Shown in pieces: positions 1 through 5,714 of a stretch of DNA of 5,714 nt. A program made the position numbers and the translations under genes. This stretch comes from Thermopetrobacter sp. (lineage in GTDB: Bacteria; Pseudomonadota; Alphaproteobacteria; Rhizobiales; Aestuariivirgaceae). Within the stretch, counting starts at the first letter, position 1; every line of letters begins with the position of its first letter. The notes below the pieces were generated by a model, which was given only the letters and a program-made list of their open reading frames with translations, was not told the origin of the DNA and did not search any database. The stretch lies in contig DRPD01000061.1 in the NCBI GenBank assembly GCA_011374735.1, forward strand, positions 1-5,714, in the 5' to 3' direction.

Positions 1-1160
<1,160 letters not shown>

Positions 1161-1204
1161 GTGATGCTTCCCCCTCTTGCCGCTCCCGTTGCAGCAGCAA
1201 ATCA

Positions 1205-1225
1205 CCGCCCGTTGGCCACGGGCGG
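1205..1225 (-). promoter_or_regulatory. Hairpin in the gyrA leader
   Basis: CCGCCCGT and ACGGGCGG form a perfect 8-bp inverted repeat around a 5-nt loop, starting 44 nt upstream of the gyrA start and inside the predicted leader. Neither strand has a T-run after it, so it does not look like an intrinsic terminator. It could be an RNA structure affecting gyrA expression or a chance GC-rich palindrome. The 189-nt gap it sits in (1161-1349) otherwise shows only the promoter and ribosome binding site. Confidence 0.35.
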
Positions 1226-1251
1226 CGACTCACCGCTGAAGACCCGGGAAA

Positions 1252-1280
1252 ACTGTAGCAAATGTCGATACTTGCGGCAA
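1252..1280 (-). promoter_or_regulatory. Predicted sigma70-type promoter of gyrA
   Basis: On the minus strand, TTGCCG (1275-1280) and TACAGT (1252-1257) are separated by exactly 17 bp. Each hexamer matches the consensus at four of six positions. Transcription would start near 1245, leaving a leader of about 85 nt before the gyrA TTG. It is the best such pair I found between the decarboxylase stop and gyrA. This is a prediction from sequence only. Confidence 0.42.
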
Positions 1281-1349
1281 ACGACGGGGGTGTATTTCCA
1301 CCGCCCGCGTGGCCTTGTGTCGCGGTAGCAGGCGGGGCGGGGAAAGCGC

Positions 1350-1871
1350 TCAGATCTGCACCACGCCGGCGAAGGCGGCGCCGGCCTGTTGCACCACGTG
1401 ATCGGTGGCGATGCTTTCCACTTCGGCCAGGGTCAGGCCGCGGTTGGCGATGGCCTCCTCGGCCATGGCGCGCACGGTGGCTTCCGCCTCGTCCTTCGGG
1501 CAGGCGGCGGCATATTCCATGATGACCGAGGCGCGGCCCGGCTCGGCCGGGCGGGCGATGGCCACGGCCGCCGCGATGCGCTCGCCCGGCGTCTGCGATT
1601 CGGCGCGGGCGTAGGCGGTGGCGGCGAGGATGCCGGGGGCCAGCCGGACGGGATCGATGCGCACCGCGTCCGGGCCGACGATGGACGACAGCCGCACCAG
1701 ATTCACATCGGCGATGCCGGCGTTCATCAGCGCCAGATCGAAGGCGACCAGCGGCTGTGCGGCATCACCGGTGCCGGCGACCAGAAACCAGGCGCGCGGC
1801 AGATACAGGCCGCGACGGGCGCGGGTGGCGATTTCCTCGTCACTGATCGGCTTGTGAAAGAGTGCATCCAT
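1350..1871 (-). CDS. pdaD: Pyruvoyl-dependent arginine decarboxylase
   Basis: This enzyme converts arginine to agmatine and CO2, a first step to putrescine, using a pyruvoyl group made by self-cleavage instead of PLP. The 173 residues match the archaeal PvlArgDC fold end to end. In AFDLALMNAGIADVNLVRLS and what follows, D45 and N57 correspond to Methanocaldococcus jannaschii D35 and N47. S62-S63 in LSSIVGPDAV is the cleavage site, with S63 becoming the pyruvoyl. E119 in VIMEY corresponds to the catalytic E109. All four fit a constant offset of 10, with no gap. The start is ATG at 1871, with GAGGA 8 nt upstream. An ATG at 1913 would add 14 residues but has no ribosome binding site. It lies 73 nt after panC in the same direction, so the two may be co-transcribed. 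The substrate is inferred from family; a related amino acid cannot be excluded. Confidence 0.92.
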   Translation of the reverse strand: MDALFHKPISDEEIATRARRGLYLPRAWFLVAGTGDAAQPLVAFDLALMNAGIADVNLVRLSSIVGPDAVRIDPVRLAPGILAATAYARAESQTPGERIAAAVAIARPAEPGRASVIMEYAAACPKDEAEATVRAMAEEAIANRGLTLAEVESIATDHVVQQAGAAFAGVVQI

Positions 1872-1917
1872 GGCCGTCATCCTCAAGGGTTCGGGAGTGA
1901 ACGCCACTGGCATTTAA

Positions 1918-1938
1918 TGCGCCGGCACCGCCCGCGCA
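1918..1938 (-). other. Hairpin between panC and the decarboxylase gene
   Basis: On the minus strand, TGCGC and GCGCA pair over 5 bp, followed after one mismatch by GGC/GCC around a 3-nt loop. It begins 7 nt after the panC stop and lies about 45 nt before the decarboxylase start. No T-run follows, so it is not a convincing terminator. It could be an mRNA processing or stability element, or incidental in GC-rich DNA. Confidence 0.2.
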
Positions 1939-1944
1939 AGGGGG

Positions 1945-2778
1945 TCAAACGGCGATATTGTCGATCAGCCGCACCGCGCCCAATCGGGCGGCGGCCAGCA
2001 GGCGCAAGGGGCGGCCGGCGGCGGGGGCTTGCAGCGTCTCGGCGTCGCGCGCGGCGAGATAATCCACCCGCCAGCCGTCTTCTTCCAGTCGTCCTGCCTG
2101 TTCGCGGCAGGCGGCGTCGGGATCGGCGCCGCCTCTGATGGCGTCGGCCGCCGCCGTCAGGGCCTGATACAGGGCGGGGGCCCCGGCGCGCTGTTCGGGC
2201 GAGAGATAGGCGTTGCGAGACGACAGGGCCAGCCCGTCGGCCTCGCGCACCGTCGGCGCGCCGACGATGGTCACCGGCAGGTCGAGATCGCGCACCATGC
2301 GGCGGATGACCAGCAGTTGCTGATAGTCCTTCTCGCCGAACACCGCCACGCTTGGCAGGCATTGGGTGAACAGCTTGGCCACCACCGTGGCCACGCCGTC
2401 GAAATGCTCCGGGCGGTGGGCGTCTTCCAGCCCCGCTGCGGCCGGGCCGCCGACGCGAATGGTGGTGGCGAAGCCGTCGGGATACATTTCCTCAACGGAG
2501 GGGGTGTAGGCGAGATCGGCCCCGATCTCGTGCAATTTCTCAAGATCACCCTCCAACTGGCGCGGATATTTTGCAAAATCTTCGTCTGGGCCGAATTGCG
2601 TGGGGTTGACGAAGATGGACACCACCACATGATCGGCCAGCTCTTTCGCCCGCTCCACCAGCGCCAGATGCCCGGCGTGCAGCGCCCCCATGGTGGGCAC
2701 CAGCGCCACGGGCCGCTTCAGGGCCCGCCAGGCGTCGGCGTGCAGCCTTAGTTCCTCCACCGTGCGCGCCTGATGCAT
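1945..2778 (-). CDS. panC: Pantothenate synthetase (pantoate--beta-alanine ligase)
   Basis: PanC joins pantoate and beta-alanine with ATP, via a pantoyl-adenylate, to give pantothenate (vitamin B5), the precursor of CoA. It is cytosolic. The 277-residue protein has the nucleotidyltransferase motif PTMGALHAGH (28-37, H34 and H37), NPTQFGPDEDFAKYPR (58-73, with the pantoate-contacting Q61), FGEKDYQQL (147-155, with K150) and SSRN (186-189). The length matches E. coli PanC (about 283). With ATG at 2778 as start, M30 of the first motif lines up exactly with M30 of E. coli. An upstream in-frame GTG at 2808 would add ten residues, but its nearest AAGGA is only 1 nt away, too close. The ATG itself has only a weak GGGA upstream. 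No panB or panD is in the window. Confidence 0.96.
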   Translation of the reverse strand: MHQARTVEELRLHADAWRALKRPVALVPTMGALHAGHLALVERAKELADHVVVSIFVNPTQFGPDEDFAKYPRQLEGDLEKLHEIGADLAYTPSVEEMYPDGFATTIRVGGPAAAGLEDAHRPEHFDGVATVVAKLFTQCLPSVAVFGEKDYQQLLVIRRMVRDLDLPVTIVGAPTVREADGLALSSRNAYLSPEQRAGAPALYQALTAAADAIRGGADPDAACREQAGRLEEDGWRVDYLAARDAETLQAPAAGRPLRLLAAARLGAVRLIDNIAV

Positions 2779-2804
2779 GGGTTCCCACTTGCCGGTTTTT
2801 GCAT
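2748..2804 (-). other. Possible 18-codon leader ORF overlapping the panC start
   Basis: An ATG at 2804 has AAGGA 5 nt upstream, the best-placed ribosome binding site before panC. It opens a reading frame of 18 codons (MQKPASGNPCIRRARWRN) in a different frame from panC, and stops 30 nt inside panC. No similarity to a known leader peptide is evident. It may be chance, or it may set panC translation by overlap. Confidence 0.2.
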
Positions 2805-2842
2805 CCACTTCCTTTCGGCTCTATCTATAGAAAAGTAACGAG
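2795..2842. promoter_or_regulatory. Divergent promoter region between panC and the VWA gene
   Basis: This short AT-richer stretch lies between the divergent panC (minus) and VWA (plus) genes and must hold promoters for both if each is transcribed locally. The palindromic core CTATAG (2825-2830) sits in CTATCTATAG. It offers a -10-like TATAGA on each strand, and a plus-strand TTGCAT (2799-2804) lies 17 bp before TATCTA. None of these pairs is strong, so exact elements are uncertain. The location is supported mainly by gene orientation and base composition. Confidence 0.4.
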
Positions 2843-2870
2843 CGAGGCCACAGGGAGAGGTGCAGGCGAC

Positions 2871-3593
2871 TTGAGCGGTCGTGACAAGATACCGCAAAGG
2901 GCCGGGCAGGGGGCGCCGGCCGCGTCTTCGCAGGAGGAGATTGCCAGCTTCCTGCAGGAAGTGCGCGCCCGCGCGCCGGCGAAGCCGGCGGGGGTGCGGG
3001 GGCGGCTGATCTTCTCCATGGACGCCACCATGAGCCGCCAGCCGACCTGGGACAGGGCGCAACACTTGCAGGCGGAGATGTTCCACGCCACGGCCGACAT
3101 CGGCGGGCTTGACGTGCAGCTGGTGTTCTATCGCGGCTTTCGGGAATGCAAGGCCAGCCGCTGGGTGTCCGAGCCGCGCCGGCTGGCCGGGCTGATGAGC
3201 AAGGTGGAGTGCCGCGGCGGTTACACGCAGATCGGGCGGGTGCTGTCCCATGTGCTGAAGGAGGCGGGCAAGGCGCCGGTGCAGGCGGTGGTGCACGTGG
3301 GCGACGCCTGCGAGGAGGACATCGACGCGCTGTGTGACAAGGCCGGGCGCATCGCCATGCTGGGGGTGCCGGTGTTCATGTTCCAGGAAGGCGACGACCC
3401 GGTGGCGGGCCGCGCCTTCGCGGAGATCGCGCGGCTGACCGGCGGGGCGCACTGCCGGTTCGACAGCAGCGCGGCGGCGCAACTGAAGGAACTGCTCTGC
3501 GCCGTCGCGGTCTATGCGGCCGGCGGGCGCGCGGCGCTGGAAAAATCCGGCGGCGCGGGCGCGCGGCTGCTGCTGGAGAAGATGGGCCGGTAG
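2871..3593 (+). CDS. VWA-fold protein with a MIDAS-type site, function unknown
   Basis: The 240-residue protein has no signal peptide or membrane segment, so it is probably cytosolic. After a polar N-terminus (about 1-43) comes a von Willebrand A-type fold. The first strand RLIFSMDATMSR carries D51-x-T53-x-S55, a MIDAS motif with Thr in place of the first Ser. GGYTQIGRVL supplies the second-loop threonine T119, and VVHVGDACEE the third-loop D146. These are the positions expected to hold a divalent metal for ligand binding. GVPVFMFQEGDD and IARLTGGAHCRF follow late in the fold. I chose TTG at 2871 because GGGAGAGG lies upstream (2853-2860) and the protein then begins SGRDKIPQ. A longer TTG at 2799 would run through the promoter region. 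From memory, relatives occur in Alphaproteobacteria near J-domain genes like the one downstream. Substrate or partner unknown. Confidence 0.85.
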   Translation: MSGRDKIPQRAGQGAPAASSQEEIASFLQEVRARAPAKPAGVRGRLIFSMDATMSRQPTWDRAQHLQAEMFHATADIGGLDVQLVFYRGFRECKASRWVSEPRRLAGLMSKVECRGGYTQIGRVLSHVLKEAGKAPVQAVVHVGDACEEDIDALCDKAGRIAMLGVPVFMFQEGDDPVAGRAFAEIARLTGGAHCRFDSSAAAQLKELLCAVAVYAAGGRAALEKSGGAGARLLLEKMGR

Positions 3594-3604
3594 TCCGGGC
3601 GGCC

Positions 3605-3633
3605 TTGGCACGGCATGTCGGCCCGCCTATCAT
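3605..3633 (+). promoter_or_regulatory. Strong predicted sigma70-type promoter of the TPR gene
   Basis: TTGGCA (3605-3610) and TATCAT (3628-3633) are separated by exactly 17 bp, and each matches the consensus at five of six positions. Transcription would begin near 3640, giving a leader of about 43 nt to the TPR start. It begins 11 nt after the VWA stop, so the TPR gene (and the J-domain gene after it) can probably be transcribed independently of the VWA gene. Confidence 0.55.
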
Positions 3634-3682
3634 GCTTCCTCATTCGCAAGGCGTGGCGGCGGGAACGGGAGGGAGGTGGCGC

Positions 3683-4783
3683 ATGTTATGGCGATTGGGG
3701 GTGGCGGTGCTGGCCGGCATGATGATGACGCCGGGCGCGCCGCCGCTGGTGGCCGGTGAAACCTGGGACAAGCTGCGGAACGTCTGCCAGCAACCACAGC
3801 GCGATCCGGCGGCGGCGGTGCGCGCCTGCACGCGCCTCATCACGCAACACCGCGCGCCGCGCAAGACGCGCGCCTCATATCATTTCGAGCGCGGGCGCGC
3901 GTGGGCGGCGCAGAAGCGATACGGCAAGGCCGTCGCCGATCTGGGCAGGGCCATCGAACTCGATCCGGACAATGCCGCCGCCCATTACGTGCGCGGCGTC
4001 GTGTGGGACGAGCTGGGCGAATACGACAAGGCCATCGCCGATTACACCAGGGTCATCAAATTCAATCCCGAATTCGCTGTCGCCTACCATAATCGCGGGG
4101 TCGCGTGGGCGAGCAAGGGCGACTACGACAAGGCCATCGCCGACTACACCCGGGCCATTGAACGCGCCCCTGAGCGCGCGCCCACCTACTACAATCGCGG
4201 GCGCGCGTGGAGCGACAAGGGAGAACACGACAAGGCGATCGCCGATTTCGAACGCACCATCGCCCTCGATCCGACGTTCGCGCCGGCCTATGGCAAGCTG
4301 GTGGACATCCGCACGGCGCGCAACGAGCCGGAAAAGGCCATGGCGGTGCTGGAGCGTTTCGCCGCCGCCCACCCCTCCAGCGCGCTGGCCCGGCGCACCC
4401 TGGCGGTTTTTCAGATGCGCCTGAAGAAATATCAATTGGCGGCGCGGAACTTCCGGCGCGCGGCCGATCTGGCGCGAGACGCGCGCGAGAAGCGGGACAG
4501 GCTGATCGACCTCGGCCATGCGTATCTGGGGCTCGATGATGCGGGCAACCTCGAAGACAGCGCGCGGGAAGCCCTGAAGATCACGCCCCTGAATCCCGAC
4601 TTTCACGCGCTGCATCATCGGGCGCTGGTTTTCCTCATGAAGAAAGACTATCCGCGGGCGCGGACGCGGTTGCGGGAGATCGTCAGGCTCAGCCGGGCAC
4701 ATCCGGCCGCGTTCGAGGCGGCGCGATACGGAAAACGGGCCGCCGACAATCTCCGGCGGCTGTCGAAGATGAAGGGCGAATAA
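3683..4783 (+). CDS. Exported TPR-repeat protein
   Basis: The 366-residue protein has a Sec-type signal peptide or N-terminal anchor (MLWRLGVAVLAGMMM...LVAG, cleavage predicted near residue 24-25), so the repeats should lie in the periplasm. C36 and C51 flank a conserved-looking segment and may form a disulfide. Four canonical 34-residue TPRs follow (64-97, 98-131, 132-165, 166-199). They carry G8, A20 and P32 of the consensus and Trp at position 11 throughout. Degenerate repeats then run to about residue 345, ending in a basic tail. TPRs bind partner proteins; the partner is unknown. The start is ATG at 3683, with AGGGAGG 6 nt upstream. It has its own predicted promoter and lies 89 nt after the VWA gene and 19 nt before the J-domain gene. 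Confidence 0.9.
   Translation: MLWRLGVAVLAGMMMTPGAPPLVAGETWDKLRNVCQQPQRDPAAAVRACTRLITQHRAPRKTRASYHFERGRAWAAQKRYGKAVADLGRAIELDPDNAAAHYVRGVVWDELGEYDKAIADYTRVIKFNPEFAVAYHNRGVAWASKGDYDKAIADYTRAIERAPERAPTYYNRGRAWSDKGEHDKAIADFERTIALDPTFAPAYGKLVDIRTARNEPEKAMAVLERFAAAHPSSALARRTLAVFQMRLKKYQLAARNFRRAADLARDAREKRDRLIDLGHAYLGLDDAGNLEDSAREALKITPLNPDFHALHHRALVFLMKKDYPRARTRLREIVRLSRAHPAAFEAARYGKRAADNLRRLSKMKGE
3872..4279 (+). repeat. Four tandem 102-nt coding repeats (TPR units)
   Basis: Units 3872-3973, 3974-4075, 4076-4177 and 4178-4279 each encode one 34-residue TPR. The similarity shows in the DNA as well: a GACAAGGC-type core recurs at 3923, 4025, 4127 and 4229, exactly 102 nt apart. Units two and three are nearly identical over GACAAGGCCATCGCCGA. 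This points to tandem duplication within the gene. Confidence 0.85.
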
Positions 4784-4802
4784 CGGGAATGGGCCGCATG
4801 TC

Positions 4803-5489
4803 ATGGCGCAAATACTTTCCGCCATCGTTGTCGTCTTGGGGCTGGCCGGGGCGCTGTATTGGCTCATTCACGCGCCGCCCAGGCAGGTGGCCGGGGTGAT
4901 GAAGAAAAGCGGCGGGCTGGCGCTCATCGGGCTGGGGCTGACGCTGTCGGCGCGCGGCGGGCTGGCCATCGGGCTGCCGCTGATGCTGGCCGGCGGGGTG
5001 ATGTTGCTGAAGGACGGCAATCCGTTTGGTGGCGGCGGCGCGGCGAAGAGGGGGCGCGCGTCGGAGGTGAACACCCGGCTGTTGCGCATGCGGCTCGATC
5101 ACGACAGCGGCGAGATGGAGGGCGAGGTGCTCACCGGCCGCTTCGCCGGGCGGGCGCTATCGGGATTGAAGCGCGCCGAGCTGCGCCTGTTGCACGAGGA
5201 ATGCGCGGCGGCCGGCGATCAGTCGCTGCACCTGCTGGAGGCGTGGCTGGAGCGGACGCATCCGGGCTGGCGCGAATGGATCGGGCGGGCGGCGCGGGGC
5301 GACGGGCCGATGACGGTGGCGCGGGCGCGTGAAATCCTGGGGGTGGACGAAACCGCCACCGCCGCCGACATCCGCGCCGCGCATCGCAGACTGATGAAAA
5401 CGGCGCATCCCGATCATGGCGGCTCCGACTGGCTGGCGCGGCAGATCAACGAGGCGCGCGACGTGCTGCTGGCGGCGCTGGGGGAGTGA
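4803..5489 (+). CDS. Membrane-anchored J-domain protein (DnaJ/Tim14-like)
   Basis: This is a 228-residue inner-membrane protein with a C-terminal J domain (about 170-226), the part that stimulates ATP hydrolysis by an Hsp70 such as DnaK. The HPD tripeptide is intact (H202-P203-D204, within KTAHPDHGGSDW). A hydrophobic segment at 4-23 and a hairpin at 37-50 and 52-69 suggest three membrane passes. The basic residues R27, K34 and K35 and the KRGR at 82-85 put the J domain in the cytoplasm. The middle (about 88-160) has LRMRLDHDSGEMEGEVL, which I recall from alphaproteobacterial relatives. It lacks the G/F and zinc-finger regions of true DnaJ, so it is a specialised co-chaperone with an unknown client. 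The start ATG at 4803 has only a weak ribosome binding site 19 nt after the TPR stop, consistent with translational coupling. Confidence 0.9.
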   Translation: MAQILSAIVVVLGLAGALYWLIHAPPRQVAGVMKKSGGLALIGLGLTLSARGGLAIGLPLMLAGGVMLLKDGNPFGGGGAAKRGRASEVNTRLLRMRLDHDSGEMEGEVLTGRFAGRALSGLKRAELRLLHEECAAAGDQSLHLLEAWLERTHPGWREWIGRAARGDGPMTVARAREILGVDETATAADIRAAHRRLMKTAHPDHGGSDWLARQINEARDVLLAALGE

Positions 5490-5508
5490 TGCGCCGCCAG
5501 CGATGCGC

Positions 5509-5714
5509 TCACAGCTCGGCGATCACCTGTTCGAGCAGGCCACGCACCGTCTGCGCGATCTCGCCCAGCTGCGGGTTGTCGATGGCCTGCATGGAAGCCA
5601 TGGGATCGACGGCGGACACTTCCACCTTGCCGCCGTCCGTCTCGCGCACGATGACGTTGCACGGCAGCATGGTGCCGATGTGCGGCTCGGCGGTCAGCGC
5701 CTTGTGGGCGTAGC
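5509..5714 (-). CDS. DUF302 domain protein, C-terminal part (partial)
   Basis: The last 67 residues of a minus-strand gene are present; its start lies beyond the right edge. The translated piece begins YAHKALTAEPHIGTMLPCNV, continues VIVRETDGGKVEVSAVDP and ends GLLEQVIAEL. The combination of HKALxxEPxIG, LPCNVxVRE and a VDP segment is typical of DUF302, a small domain of unknown function that is sometimes exported. Signal peptide and N-terminus cannot be judged. The gene converges on the J-domain gene with 19 nt between the two stops, and no clear terminator is visible in that gap. Confidence 0.82.
   Translation of the reverse strand, partial: YAHKALTAEPHIGTMLPCNVIVRETDGGKVEVSAVDPMASMQAIDNPQLGEIAQTVRGLLEQVIAEL

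Noticed and set aside
1302..1325. Terminator after the decarboxylase gene
   Set aside because: CCGCG/CGCGG gives only a 5-bp stem with an 11-nt loop and no T-run.
1914..1944. Promoter for the decarboxylase (TTGCGC, 16-bp spacer, TTAAAT)
   Set aside because: It has only three and four consensus matches and overlaps the hairpin. Co-transcription with panC explains expression equally well.
2029..2751. Plus-strand open frame of 240 codons within panC
   Set aside because: It is the antisense shadow of panC, whose motifs are all intact.
3875..4867. Minus-strand open frame of 330 codons across the TPR gene
   Set aside because: It mirrors the TPR repeats in reverse. The plus-strand protein has a signal peptide, canonical TPRs and a strong ribosome binding site.
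5487..5511. Bidirectional terminator between the J-domain and DUF302 genes
   Set aside because: The 19-nt gap and its edges hold only a direct repeat of GATGCGC and a 4-bp GCGC pairing, with no T-run on either strand.

Overview
The window is a strongly GC-rich piece of a bacterial chromosome. The protein sequences look alphaproteobacterial, probably Rhodospirillales-like. The reasons are the GyrA sequence, a VWA-fold protein and a membrane-anchored J-domain protein of a kind I recall from that class, and a periplasmic TPR protein with a Cys-x14-Cys N-terminus common there. The taxonomic call rests on family resemblance from memory, not on a search.

Left half (minus strand). Reading leftward from about 2780: panC (pantothenate synthetase), a pyruvoyl-dependent arginine decarboxylase (pdaD type), then the 5' two-fifths or so of gyrA, which runs off the left edge. 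panC and the decarboxylase are co-oriented with a 73-nt gap and may be co-transcribed. gyrA is preceded by 189 nt without a gene. That stretch holds a plausible sigma70-type promoter, an 8-bp perfect hairpin in the leader and a Shine-Dalgarno site before a TTG start.

Right half (plus strand). A short AT-richer divergent promoter region around 2795-2842 separates panC from a three-gene plus-strand cluster. The cluster is a VWA-like protein with a MIDAS-type metal site (TTG start), an exported TPR-repeat protein with a strong promoter and ribosome binding site of its own, and a membrane protein with a C-terminal J domain (HPD motif intact). Converging on it from the right edge is the C-terminal part of a DUF302 protein.

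How they fit together. panC makes pantothenate, the CoA precursor. The decarboxylase turns arginine into agmatine for polyamine synthesis. The VWA, TPR and J-domain genes each encode a protein-interaction module, predicted in cytoplasm, periplasm and inner membrane respectively. Their joint function is unknown to me. No mobile element, tRNA, rRNA or CRISPR array is visible. The points most worth a second look are the archaeal-type decarboxylase beside panC, the VWA/TPR/J cluster, and glutamine at the quinolone-contact position of GyrA.
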